Origin: Bacteroides luti | GTDB lineage: Bacteria > Bacteroidota > Bacteroidia > Bacteroidales > Bacteroidaceae | NCBI RefSeq assembly: GCF_900128905.1 | Contig: NZ_FQTV01000014.1 | Coordinates: forward strand, 43,075 to 107,074 | Length of the DNA: 64,000 bases | Direction: 5' to 3' | Shown here: piece after piece, positions 28,700-36,879 of the stretch | How positions within the stretch are numbered: the first letter of the stretch is position 1 | Layout: the number at the start of each line of letters is the position of its first letter | Notes under the pieces: generated by a model | The model's input: the letters and a program-made list of their open reading frames with translations, nothing else | Database searches by the model: none | What the model was told of the DNA's origin: nothing | Translations under genes and position numbers: made by a program

Positions 28700-29557
28700 T
28701 TATCCGTAGATTATATTTCCGTTTTCATCACAGTACTCCTCGAAACTCTTCTCGTACTGAACCATTGCACGAAGACTCATTCCCATGCTAGAGAATCCTC
28801 CATCGTGGAACAAAGTCTGCATTGTAACCTTACGAGTTAAATCAGAGAACATTGTGATACAATAGTTAGCACATTCATCAGCATCTGCATTACCAAGTGG
28901 AGACATACGGTTTGAGAAGTCCATTAACTTATCCATACCTTTTACTCCCGAGCCTGCTGTTGTCATAGTTGGAGATTGAGAAATGGTGTTAATACGAACA
29001 TTATGTTCTCTACCATATATATATCCAAAACTACGGCAAATTGACTCAAGCAATGATTTTGCATCGGCCATGTCATTGTATCCAAAGAATGTACGTTGTG
29101 CAGCAATATATGATAATGCAACAACAGAACCATAATCAGCTATAGCATTCATTTTCTTAGCAACCTGTAACATCTTATGAAATGATATCGCTGAAATATC
29201 CAATGTTTTACCTAACATATTATAATCCAAATTATCGTATGTATTCTTTTTACGAACATTTGGAGACATTCCTATAGAATGTAGTACAAAGTCGATTTTT
29301 CCACCTAAAATTTCCATTGAACGTTGGAAAACCACTTCTAAATCTTCAACGCTGGTTGCATCTGCAGGAATAACTTCACAGTTAAGTTTATCAGATAATG
29401 CTGAAATTTCACCCATGCGCACAGCTACCGGTGTGTTTGATAATGTAATGGTTGCACCTTCTTCAACAGCCAATTCTGCTACTTTCCAAGCAATTGATTG
29501 TTCGTTAAGCGCACCAAAAATTATACCTCTTTTACCTTTTAATAAGTTGTAACTCAT
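28700..29557 (-). CDS. fabI: Enoyl-[acyl-carrier-protein] reductase
   Basis: FabI reduces the enoyl-ACP double bond with NADH, the last step of each fatty acid elongation round. The 285 residues are a short-chain dehydrogenase: GIIFGALNEQSIAWKVAELAVEEGA (FabI-type GAxxxxSIAW nucleotide site), DFVLHSIGMSPN, and the catalytic Tyr and Lys in FGYNDMADAKSLLES (Y-x6-K spacing). ISQSPTMTTAGSGVKGMDKLM matches the substrate loop. It has a clear promoter and is divergent from the pectin genes. Confidence 0.95.
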   Translation of the reverse strand: MSYNLLKGKRGIIFGALNEQSIAWKVAELAVEEGATITLSNTPVAVRMGEISALSDKLNCEVIPADATSVEDLEVVFQRSMEILGGKIDFVLHSIGMSPNVRKKNTYDNLDYNMLGKTLDISAISFHKMLQVAKKMNAIADYGSVVALSYIAAQRTFFGYNDMADAKSLLESICRSFGYIYGREHNVRINTISQSPTMTTAGSGVKGMDKLMDFSNRMSPLGNADADECANYCITMFSDLTRKVTMQTLFHDGGFSSMGMSLRAMVQYEKSFEEYCDENGNIIYG

Positions 29558-29586
29558 ACCTAGTTCTTATTAGTTTAAATATGCCG

Positions 29587-29619
29587 CAAAGATATAAACA
29601 TTTATTCGAACTGAACAAA
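29587..29619 (-). promoter_or_regulatory. Promoter of fabI
   Basis: On the minus strand, TTTG (29616-29619) and TATCTTTG (29587-29594) are 21 bp apart. The leader to the ATG is about 25 nt. Confidence 0.75.
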
Positions 29620-29654
29620 AGAGTTGCCAAGTTTTGCATTTCTATAGTGTAATT

Positions 29655-29719
29655 CAACAAAAAATACACCTAATCTAACAAAATGTACACATTGAATTTC
29701 AGTATCAAAACTATATTTG
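29655..29719 (+). promoter_or_regulatory. Putative HTCS operator and promoter of the GH28 gene
   Basis: Half-site 1 CAACAAAAAATACACCTA (29655-29672) and half-site 2 TAACAAAATGTACACATT (29676-29693) are direct repeats with their invariant T's at 29665 and 29686, 21 bp apart. The -7 box TATATTTG starts at 29712, 26 bp after the second T. Five other promoters of the pectin locus share this geometry. Confidence 0.72.
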
Positions 29720-29786
29720 CAACATAGACAATAAGTTTTTTCAAAATAATTATTTAAGGTTAGATTAGATTATTAGAATTGTTTTT

Positions 29787-29836
29787 ATTATTTCTTTCAC
29801 AAGCCGTCCGTGAGAATAGTTTGTGGAAGAAATAAT
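29787..29836 (+). promoter_or_regulatory. Long stem-loop in the GH28 5' leader
   Basis: The arms ATTATTTCTTTCACAA (29787-29802) and TTGTGGAAGAAATAAT (29821-29836) pair over 16 positions with one T-G, around an 18-base loop. No T run follows. The leader from the predicted start of transcription (about 29725) to ATG 29897 is about 170 nt, far longer than at the sister promoters. Confidence 0.5.
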
Positions 29837-29896
29837 ATTTAGTGTTTAACAAGTTTTTAAGTAAGATAGATTATAATATTAAAGTAAAATAACAGA

Positions 29897-31510
29897 ATGA
29901 ACAGTTTTATAAAAAAGTACCTTGTGCTACCTGTAGCATGTGCACTATCTCTATTATACAGTACCAATTCATTAGCAGCTTCAAAAGGAAGTAATATTGA
30001 TCCTGCTATATATAATGGGGTACCATTTAAAATGCAAAAGGTTGTGCAACCCTCTTTTCCTGTTTACACAGCAAACATTCTTGATTTCGGTGCAAAAGGA
30101 GACGGAATATTCCTCAATACAAAAGCAATTAACGATGCCATAAAAAAGGTAAATGCCAAAGGAGGGGGAACAGTTGTTATACCTTCGGGATTGTGGTTGA
30201 CCGGCCCTATTGAATTATTGAGTAACGTAAACTTGTGCGCAGAACAAAACGCTTTAGTTGTTTTTACTGATGATTATAATGCTTATCCTATAATAAAGAC
30301 TTCATTCGAAGGACTTGAGACTCGCCGTTGTCAGTCTCCTATTTCAGCCCGCAATGCTACTAATATTGCAATTACCGGAAAGGGAATCTTTGATGGTTCG
30401 GGTGATGCATGGCGTCCGGTAAAGAAAGATAAAATGACCGAAGCGCAGTGGAAAAACCTCATCAAATCGGGAGGAGTATTAAGTGCAGATAAGAAAATCT
30501 GGTACCCAACCGAGAAATCTTTTAAAGGTGCTTCGTCTACTGAGAACTTTAATAACCCTACAGGTATTAATACTGATGCTGAATGGGAAAGCATCAGAGA
30601 ATGGCTTCGTCCGGTAATGGTTAGCATTGTTAAATGCAAGAATGTACTTTTGGAAGGTGTTACATTTAAGAATTCTCCAAGCTGGTGTCTTCACCCGCTT
30701 TCTTGCGAAAACATCACAATCAATAAGGTTAATGTATCTAACCCATGGTATTCCCAGAATGGAGATGCCCTGGATATGGAATCATGCAAAAACGCTCTTA
30801 TTATAAACAGTACCTTTGATGCCGGCGATGATGCCATCTGTCTTAAATCGGGTAAAGATGAAGACGGACGCAGAAGAGGCGAACCTTGTCAGAATGTGAT
30901 AGTAAAAAACAATCTGGTACTTCACGGTCACGGCGGATTTGTTGTGGGTAGTGAAATGTCAGGCGGCGTAAAAAACATATTTGTATCTAATTGTTCTTTC
31001 GTTGGAACCGATGTTGGTTTACGTTTTAAGAGTACCCGCGGACGAGGTGGAGTTGTTGAAGGTATCTATATTGACCATATCAACATGATTAACATACCTA
31101 ACGAACCTCTTTTATTCGATTTATTCTATGGAGGAAAAGCTCCAGATGAAGTAACAGAAGAGGATACCAAAGAAAGTCTTTCAACTACAATTCCTCCTGT
31201 AACAGTAGAAACTCCTGTATTTAAAGATATTCATATTTCGAATGTTTTCTGCAAAAAATCCGGAAGAGCAATGTTCTTCAACGGTCTGCCTGAAATGAAG
31301 ATTCAGAATGTTACGGTTAAAAACGTAATCATATCCGATGCAAAGGAAGGCGCAGTTGTCAGTCAGGCGGAGGGAGTAGTTATGGAAAACATTAAAATTA
31401 CTTCTCCTACCGGAAACAGCCTGTCAATAAAGAATGCAAATAATATTAAGGTGGACGGTATTCTTTTTAAAGAGGTGGACGAAAAGGGCAAAACAGTAAT
31501 ATTTAAATGA
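29897..31510 (+). CDS. Polygalacturonase, GH28
   Basis: This 537-residue secreted enzyme hydrolyses alpha-1,4 bonds of de-esterified homogalacturonan. After a signal peptide (to about residue 27) comes the parallel beta-helix, opening NILDFGAKGDGIFLNTKAINDAI. All GH28 active-site elements are visible: N288-G-D290 in QNGDALDME, D311-D312 in FDAGDDAICLKSG, H345 in HGHGGFVVGSEM and R376-x-K378 in LRFKSTRGRGG. The leader is long and structured. The DUF4861 gene follows by 76 bp; its TACATTTG box (31551) lacks the operator, so it is probably read mainly from this promoter. Confidence 0.94.
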   Translation: MNSFIKKYLVLPVACALSLLYSTNSLAASKGSNIDPAIYNGVPFKMQKVVQPSFPVYTANILDFGAKGDGIFLNTKAINDAIKKVNAKGGGTVVIPSGLWLTGPIELLSNVNLCAEQNALVVFTDDYNAYPIIKTSFEGLETRRCQSPISARNATNIAITGKGIFDGSGDAWRPVKKDKMTEAQWKNLIKSGGVLSADKKIWYPTEKSFKGASSTENFNNPTGINTDAEWESIREWLRPVMVSIVKCKNVLLEGVTFKNSPSWCLHPLSCENITINKVNVSNPWYSQNGDALDMESCKNALIINSTFDAGDDAICLKSGKDEDGRRRGEPCQNVIVKNNLVLHGHGGFVVGSEMSGGVKNIFVSNCSFVGTDVGLRFKSTRGRGGVVEGIYIDHINMINIPNEPLLFDLFYGGKAPDEVTEEDTKESLSTTIPPVTVETPVFKDIHISNVFCKKSGRAMFFNGLPEMKIQNVTVKNVIISDAKEGAVVSQAEGVVMENIKITSPTGNSLSIKNANNIKVDGILFKEVDEKGKTVIFK

Positions 31511-31586
31511 TTTCAATCAAAAAAGGTAGGAATAGTCATTGCATTTATTATACATTTGCATTGATATTAACTGAATTTTATTAATC

Positions 31587-32801
31587 ATGAAAAAGAGTAT
31601 AAAAATTGCTTTGGCAATAGTTTGTTGCCTTCCTTTAAATGCACTTGCACAAAAAGCAGAGAAAAGTATCTCCATCGAAGTAGAAAACGCCTGGAGCAAA
31701 GCTAAAGAAAATGAGCCTGTTGTATTAAAAATTAAAGATCTAAATGCCGGATTCACAGTTAAGTCTGCTACTGTTTGGGTTGGAAACAGAGAAATACCTT
31801 CTCAGCTGGATGACTTAAACGGAGACCGTAAGGCCGATGAACTTGCTTTTGTAATAGATGTGCCTGCTAAAGGAAAAAGAACTTTTAAAATTACTCTTTC
31901 TTCGGAGAAATCTACCAAGACATATCCTTCTAAAGTATATGCCGAAATGTTGGTAAGCGATAAGAAAGGACAGCATGTTCCTATCTCTTCTGTTTCTGTT
32001 CCCGGAGGAATACTTTATAATCAGCTACACCACCATGGTCCGGCTTTCGAGTCAGAGTTAGTTGCTTATCGTATTTACTTTGATAAGAAGCAAACTGTGG
32101 ATTTATACGGAAAGTTCAATAAAGGTTTCGAAATTAAAGAATCTCAGTTCTACCCTACCGATGCTCAGCTGGCTAAAGGTTTTGGTGATGATGTTCTTCG
32201 CGTGAACGCAAGCTGCGGACTAGGAACTTTTAAAGGATGGGATGGCAAAAAGGCTACTCATATTGATCCGGTAAGTAACCGTACAGAGAGTATTCTGGCT
32301 TACGGACCAGTAAGAACCGTTGTTGATGTTATTGCAAACGACTGGCAATACCAGGGTTCTGAATTGAATATGACTACTCGTTATATTCTCTACGCCGGAC
32401 ACCGTGATGCCGAAGTGAAGATTCTGTTCGATGAACCTCTTAAAAAAGAAATATTCTGTACCGGAGTTCAGAATATTAAAGGATCGGAATCTTTCTCAGA
32501 TCATAAAGGACTGGTTGCATGCTGGGGAACAGACTGGCCTGTAAACGATACAATTAAATATGCAAAGGAGACTGTAGGACTTGCAACTTGTATTCCTCAG
32601 AAATATGTAAAGGCTGAAGTGAAGGATAACGATAATTATCTTTATACCGTAGGAGCCGATGGCAAGAAGTCTATAGATTACAACATTGTATTTACATCCA
32701 TGAAAGAAACTTTTGGTTATAAAACAAAAGAGGCATGGTTTGCCTATATTCAGGAATGGAAAAAGGAACTTGAGCATCCTTGTACTATAAGGATTAAATA
32801 A
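31587..32801 (+). CDS. DUF4861 secreted protein
   Basis: The 404 residues start with a signal peptide (MKKSIKIALAIVCCLPLNALAQ). The body is beta-rich and matches DUF4861: ADELAFVIDVPAKGKRTFKI, LHHHGPAFESELVAYRIYFDKKQTVDLYGK, GFGDDVLRVNASCGLGTFKGWDGK, and RTVVDVIANDWQY. This family recurs in Bacteroides pectin loci, and the fold suggests sugar handling (lyase- or epimerase-like), but the activity is not established here. A strong terminator follows the stop. Confidence 0.8.
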   Translation: MKKSIKIALAIVCCLPLNALAQKAEKSISIEVENAWSKAKENEPVVLKIKDLNAGFTVKSATVWVGNREIPSQLDDLNGDRKADELAFVIDVPAKGKRTFKITLSSEKSTKTYPSKVYAEMLVSDKKGQHVPISSVSVPGGILYNQLHHHGPAFESELVAYRIYFDKKQTVDLYGKFNKGFEIKESQFYPTDAQLAKGFGDDVLRVNASCGLGTFKGWDGKKATHIDPVSNRTESILAYGPVRTVVDVIANDWQYQGSELNMTTRYILYAGHRDAEVKILFDEPLKKEIFCTGVQNIKGSESFSDHKGLVACWGTDWPVNDTIKYAKETVGLATCIPQKYVKAEVKDNDNYLYTVGADGKKSIDYNIVFTSMKETFGYKTKEAWFAYIQEWKKELEHPCTIRIK

Positions 32802-32813
32802 GTATCAATTATT

Positions 32814-32878
32814 ATACTAAAAATCCGAGAGATTGCACAATTAATACACTTGCTTTCTCTCGGATTTTTTTATTTTTG
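32814..32878 (+). promoter_or_regulatory. Putative HTCS operator and promoter of the GH43 gene
   Basis: The half-sites are ATACTAAAAATCCGAGAG (32814-32831, the weakest of the set) and GCACAATTAATACACTTG (32835-32852). Their T's at 32824 and 32845 are 21 bp apart. The -7 box TATTTTTG starts at 32871, 26 bp after the second T; TTG at 32850-32852 could serve as the -33. The whole element overlaps the terminator of the gene before it. Confidence 0.6.
32821..32870 (+). terminator. Terminator after the DUF4861 gene
   Basis: Perfect 12-bp arms AAATCCGAGAGA and TCTCTCGGATTT (32821-32832, 32856-32867) are followed by a T run. The hairpin shares its bases with the operator and promoter of the GH43 gene. 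Confidence 0.82.
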
Positions 32879-32910
32879 CCAGCAAAGAAAATAATTTAAA
32901 TTAATACTAA

Positions 32911-34539
32911 ATGAAAAAGCTTACAACGATTTTAGGCTTATGCCTGATGACGGCTTTACCTGCCATAGCGCAGAACTATGTTTCAAAAGTGTGGGTAGCA
33001 GACAAAGGAGATGGAACTTATCGCAACCCTATTATTCATGCAGACTATTCGGATCCCGACGCTTGCCGTGTAGGAGATGATTATTACATGACGGCTTCCA
33101 GTTTTAACTGCATTCCGGCTTTGCAGATTCTTCATTCAAAGGATTTGGTGAACTGGACAATTGTAAATGCTGCCGTTCCTTATGCTCTTGAACCTATTGA
33201 AGCTGTTGAAAAACCAGAGCACGGAAACCGTGTTTGGGCACCAAGTATCCGTTTTCATAACAATGAATTTTATATTTTCTGGGGAGACCCTGATCAGGGA
33301 GTATTTATGACCAAGACCAAAGATCCGAGAGGAACCTGGAGTAAACCTGTTTTGGTAAAAGCTGCGAAAGGTATTATTGATACAACTCCTTTGTGGGACG
33401 AAGATGGCAGGGTTTATCTTGTTCATGCATTTGCCGGAAGCCGCGCCGGATTAAAGAGTGTGCTGGCTGTATGCGAACTAAATGCTGAAGCAAATCAGGC
33501 TATTACTGAATCAAGAATTGTATTCGACGGACACGAACATCACGAAACATGCGAAGGTCCTAAGTTCTATAAAAGAAACGGTTATTACTATATCTTTACT
33601 CCCGCCGGCGGTGTAGTTGCCGGATGGCAGTTGGTGCTTCGTTCAAAGAATCCTTATGGTCCTTACGAAGAAAAGGTAGTAATGGCGCAAGGGAAGAGTA
33701 CAATTAATGGTCCTCACCAAGGAGCCTGGGTAGATACAACCACAGGCGAAGACTGGTTCCTTAATTTTCAGGATGTGGGCGCTTATGGCCGACTTACTCA
33801 CCTGCAACCAATGAAATGGGTAAAAGACTGGCCGGTTATCGGTGTTGATAAAGATGGTGACGGATGCGGTGAACCTGTTCTTACTTACAAGAAACCTAAT
33901 GTAGGTAAAACTTATCCTATCTGCACTCCTCAGGAAAGCGATGAATTTAATACCCTTACACTGTCTCCACAATGGCAATGGCATGCAAATTACAACCCAA
34001 AATGGATATTCCTTGCTGCCGACAAAGGGTATGCTCGTCTATACTCCTACCCTGTTGTGAAAGATTACAAGAATCTGTGGAACGTTGCTAATCTGCTTTT
34101 ACAGAAAACGCCTTCTAATGAATTCAGTGCTGTGATGAAACTTCGCTTCGCTCCAAGTCCAAAATATTTCGGAGAACGTACCGGATTACTGGTTATGGGA
34201 CTTGATTATGCACTTCTTTCACTCGAGAATACAAAAGAGGGATTGATTCTTTCACAGAATGAGTGCAAAAAAGCTGATAAAGGAACTCCGGAAACAGTTA
34301 ATGAATCGGTTACTTTAAAAGATAATACTGTTTACCTTAAAGTAACATTCAATAAAGAAGCTAAGTGTGATTTCAGTTATAGCCTTGATGGAAAGAAATT
34401 CCAGAAATTGGGTAAACAATTCCAGGCGCGTGAAGGTCAATGGATCGGCGCTAAAGTTGGAACATTCTGCACTCGTCCGGCTATTGTAATCAACGATGGC
34501 GGATGGGCTGAAGTAGACTGGTTCCGTATTGAGAAGTAA
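32911..34539 (+). CDS. GH43 family glycoside hydrolase
   Basis: The 542-residue protein has a signal peptide (MKKLTTILGLCLMTALPAIAQ), a five-bladed propeller and a C-terminal beta-sandwich (from about residue 330, FNTLTLSPQWQWHANYNP). The GH43 acids are present: base D48 in DYSDPDACRVGDDYYM, a supporting Asp in IIDTTPLWDEDGRVYLVH and the acid E215 in HHETCEGPKFYKRNGYYYI. GH43 enzymes cut arabinan, xylan or galactan side chains. In this pectin locus an arabinofuranosidase, xylosidase or galactosidase on side chains is likely. It has its own promoter and terminator. Confidence 0.9.
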   Translation: MKKLTTILGLCLMTALPAIAQNYVSKVWVADKGDGTYRNPIIHADYSDPDACRVGDDYYMTASSFNCIPALQILHSKDLVNWTIVNAAVPYALEPIEAVEKPEHGNRVWAPSIRFHNNEFYIFWGDPDQGVFMTKTKDPRGTWSKPVLVKAAKGIIDTTPLWDEDGRVYLVHAFAGSRAGLKSVLAVCELNAEANQAITESRIVFDGHEHHETCEGPKFYKRNGYYYIFTPAGGVVAGWQLVLRSKNPYGPYEEKVVMAQGKSTINGPHQGAWVDTTTGEDWFLNFQDVGAYGRLTHLQPMKWVKDWPVIGVDKDGDGCGEPVLTYKKPNVGKTYPICTPQESDEFNTLTLSPQWQWHANYNPKWIFLAADKGYARLYSYPVVKDYKNLWNVANLLLQKTPSNEFSAVMKLRFAPSPKYFGERTGLLVMGLDYALLSLENTKEGLILSQNECKKADKGTPETVNESVTLKDNTVYLKVTFNKEAKCDFSYSLDGKKFQKLGKQFQAREGQWIGAKVGTFCTRPAIVINDGGWAEVDWFRIEK

Positions 34540-34558
34540 TATTCATTCTTATATGCTT

Positions 34559-34602
34559 AAAGGCTGCCTAGTCTTACTAAAGAAGTAGACAAGGCAGCCT
34601 TT
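34559..34602 (+). terminator. Terminator after the GH43 gene
   Basis: The 11-bp arms AAAGGCTGCCT and AGGCAGCCTTT flank a 22-base loop. The T run is weak. Confidence 0.7.
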
Positions 34603-34642
34603 ACTATTAAGATAAACTCCGGTGGGACATTCGTTTTTAAAC

Positions 34643-34742
34643 GTAGACTTTATTTACAGAAGGTGTACACCTTAATTATTTAAAGTGTAGTCTTTTTAAT
34701 AATAAGGTGTAGCTCTTTATAAAAACATCCGGTTAATAAATT
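34643..34742. repeat. Four-unit 22-bp array, GTAGAC family, copy 2
   Basis: Cores GTAGAC, GTACAC, GTAGTC and GTAGCT start at 34643, 34665, 34687 and 34709, exactly 22 bp apart, and the flank CATCCGGTTAATAAATT follows. The layout and the flank match copy 1 at 12309. It lies between two convergent genes. Confidence 0.75.
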
Positions 34743-34799
34743 GCTTAGGTGTGGCAAGACATCGTATTAACTTCCTAAGAATAAGAAACAATATCCGGA

Positions 34800-35717
34800 T
34801 TATTTAGTCTGAACAACAATCATTACCGGAAAGTGATCTGACGGACATCTGGCTGAATTCTCCTGCAGTTTTATTTCTTTTGGAGCAGCATTAGAATTAA
34901 ACTCACCTTTATTTTCTGATCTATAAGTATCTGTCAGGATTCCGTATTTCAACACCTTAAAATTATTAGTAAGGAAGATGTGATCTATACGGCTATCCGT
35001 TTTGCTATTCGGATTAAAATCATTGAATGTTCCGTTAGGCGCATATACTAATTTAGACATTCCATAAGAATCCTGAAGGATGCCGGAAGTATTCAACAGT
35101 TTATAAGAAGGAGAATCCTGGTCTACATTGAAATCGCCCGACAAGATAACCGGCACACCTTTAGGCATTGCCTGAATCTTCTTTAAGATCAGTTTGGCAC
35201 TTTCCGAACGGGCAACCGTACCAATATGGTCCATGTGTAAATTGAAATAAACAAAAACAAAACCACTTTTAATCTCTTTGAATTTTCCCCATGTGCAAAT
35301 CCTCACACAAACAGCGTCCCATCCCATATTAGGTTTAGATTCATCTTTTGATAACCAGAAGTCGCCCTGATCAAGTAATTGGAATTTATCGGTTCGATAA
35401 AAGATGGCAGAATGTTCGCCCTTGGTTTTTCCATCGTCACGCCCTTTACCTATATAATTATAGTCAGGCAACAACTGTTTCATCTCCTGAAGCTGATTAT
35501 ACAATCCTTCCTGAGTTCCGAAGATATCAAAACCATGAAAGCGAATTAATTGAGCAATATAAGGAGAACGCTGGCCCCATCCGTTGCCATTTATAGAATC
35601 GCCGTGATTGGCATTACGCACATTGTAGGTTGCCACAGTAAATGTAGTTGGAGTTAAAGCGCATATCATTCCTACGAATAGGAATGAAAATAAAATAAGA
35701 CAGAAAATTTTCTTCAT
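34800..35717 (-). CDS. Secreted endonuclease/exonuclease/phosphatase-fold protein
   Basis: The 305-residue precursor has a signal peptide (MKKIFCLILFSFLFVGMICA; ATG 35717, since 35723 would be TTG). EEP-fold motifs are VATYNVRNANHGDS, FGTQEGLYNQL, YFNLHMDHIGTVARSESA, VILSGDFNVDQDSP, RIDHIFLTN and CPSDHFPVMIVV, so all metal and catalytic residues are present. The substrate may be a nucleic acid, phospholipid or sugar phosphate. Its promoter lacks the HTCS operator, which suggests it is not part of the pectin regulon. Confidence 0.88.
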   Translation of the reverse strand: MKKIFCLILFSFLFVGMICALTPTTFTVATYNVRNANHGDSINGNGWGQRSPYIAQLIRFHGFDIFGTQEGLYNQLQEMKQLLPDYNYIGKGRDDGKTKGEHSAIFYRTDKFQLLDQGDFWLSKDESKPNMGWDAVCVRICTWGKFKEIKSGFVFVYFNLHMDHIGTVARSESAKLILKKIQAMPKGVPVILSGDFNVDQDSPSYKLLNTSGILQDSYGMSKLVYAPNGTFNDFNPNSKTDSRIDHIFLTNNFKVLKYGILTDTYRSENKGEFNSNAAPKEIKLQENSARCPSDHFPVMIVVQTK

Positions 35718-35754
35718 AATCAAATATTAATTAAACAAAGTGTTTGCAAATAAA

Positions 35755-35785
35755 CAAAGATGTTATTAAAAATAACTGATCCAAA
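35755..35785 (-). promoter_or_regulatory. Promoter of the EEP-fold gene
   Basis: On the minus strand, TTTG (35782-35785) and CATCTTTG (35755-35762, one mismatch) are 19 bp apart. There is no 21-bp repeat 26 bp upstream. Confidence 0.5.
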
Positions 35786-35916
35786 ATTAAATAATCATCT
35801 TGTATTATTAACAGGTTTATTTTAAAATTTAATATTTAATTGCATTGGTAAAGTACAATAACCAAATATCTTTAAATTATGTGCAAACTACTAGGGACTT
35901 CAGCTTTTATTTTCTG

Positions 35917-35924
35917 TAATTTTG
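35917..35924 (+). promoter_or_regulatory. -7 box of the HAD phosphatase gene
   Basis: TAATTTTG fits TAnnTTTG and lies 20 bp before the ATG. No clear -33 is seen. Confidence 0.45.
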
Positions 35925-35944
35925 CACTGCAAATATATTAAGGT

Positions 35945-36592
35945 ATGAAAAGATTAGTAATATTCGATTTAGACGGAACTCTGCTTAACACAATTGCCGA
36001 CTTGGCACAAAGTACAAATTATGCGCTAAGGAAAACAGGATTTCCCGAGCACGAAGTAGATGAATACAGGTTTTTTGTAGGTAACGGAATAAATAAGCTT
36101 TTTGAGCGTGCACTGCCGGAAGGTGAAAAGAGTGAAGAAAACATTTCAAAGGTTCGCAAGCATTTCCTTGTTCATTATAGTGAGCATAAAATGGATAAAA
36201 GCTCTCCTTATCCGGGCATTCCCGAGCTACTGTCTGCCCTTCACGAAAAAGGGGTGATAATGGCTGTAGCATCCAATAAATATCAGTCGGCTACGGAACT
36301 GCTTGTTGAGCATTACTTCAGCGGCGTGCCTTTTGCTGCTGTTTTCGGACAACGGGAAGGTATCAAAACAAAGCCCGATCCGCAGATTGTAGAAGATATT
36401 CTTACTGTAACAAAGGTGGATAAAGAAGATGTTCTTTATGTGGGAGACTCGGGCATTGATATGCTGACTGCTAAAAATGCAGGGATAACTGCTGCAGGAG
36501 TAACCTGGGGATTTCGTCCATTGGAGGAACTTAAGCAATTTGAGCCGGCAAATATTGTAAATGAGGCACATGAAATTCTTTCTCTGATTTAA
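35945..36592 (+). CDS. HAD-family phosphatase (phosphoglycolate phosphatase-like)
   Basis: The 215 residues have the HAD motifs: the nucleophile in VIFDLDGTLLNT (DxDGT), a helical cap, motif II in AVASNKYQ, the Lys in REGIKTKPDPQIV and the acid pair in VLYVGDSGIDMLTAKNAGI. This is the Gph/PGP branch of subfamily I. The substrate is probably 2-phosphoglycolate or a similar small phosphate ester. It lies between pectin genes but has no HTCS operator. Confidence 0.9.
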   Translation: MKRLVIFDLDGTLLNTIADLAQSTNYALRKTGFPEHEVDEYRFFVGNGINKLFERALPEGEKSEENISKVRKHFLVHYSEHKMDKSSPYPGIPELLSALHEKGVIMAVASNKYQSATELLVEHYFSGVPFAAVFGQREGIKTKPDPQIVEDILTVTKVDKEDVLYVGDSGIDMLTAKNAGITAAGVTWGFRPLEELKQFEPANIVNEAHEILSLI

Positions 36593-36652
36593 ATATCAAA
36601 AAGAATTCTATTTCAAATAAAAGAAATAACACTCTGGAAACAGAGATAATCT

Positions 36653-36686
36653 GGTCTGCAAAATCTCTTTGCAGTTTATGCAGACC
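36653..36686. terminator. Stem-loop after the HAD gene
   Basis: The arms GGTCTGCA and TGCAGACC enclose an 18-base loop, and CCTTATTTTT lies about 10 bases further on. It may end the HAD transcript. It is just upstream of the esterase remnant. Confidence 0.5.
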
Positions 36687-36719
36687 GGAATAACCTTATT
36701 TTTAAAAGATAATATTACA

Positions 36720-36860
36720 ATGAAAACAAAAGTTTTATTCTTACTCGTCTAGGGAATTGCTTCCTCAGTATTTGCACAAGAGTTTATGCCTATCTGGAAA
36801 GGCGTTAAAATGCCAAACAGCAAAGGTATAGAAGTAAAAGACAGCTATAATTACACATAA
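36720..36860 (+). pseudogene. Remnant of a secreted alpha/beta-hydrolase esterase
   Basis: From ATG 36720 the frame reads MKTKVLFLLV, an in-frame TAG at 36750, then GIASSVFAQEFMPIWKGVKM and PNSKGIEVKDSYNYT before TAA 36858. Read through the TAG it is a signal peptide plus the opening of a secreted esterase (MP-W-G-K-PNS-G--VKDS), a type found beside pectin enzymes in Bacteroides. The remaining ~250 residues are absent. Only 19 bp separate it from the stop of the pectate lyase gene, so the rest was probably deleted. Confidence 0.7.
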
Positions 36861-36879
36861 GCCCACAATAACAATCCTT

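Noticed and set aside
31517..31586. HTCS operator at the DUF4861 gene
   Set aside because: CAAAAAAGGTA lies 24 bp from TACATTTG and lacks the second half-site; the gene can be read from the GH28 promoter.
35755..35785. HTCS operator at the EEP-fold gene
   Set aside because: No half-site T falls at 26-27 or 47-48 bp upstream of the -7 box; instead it has a normal -33 TTTG.
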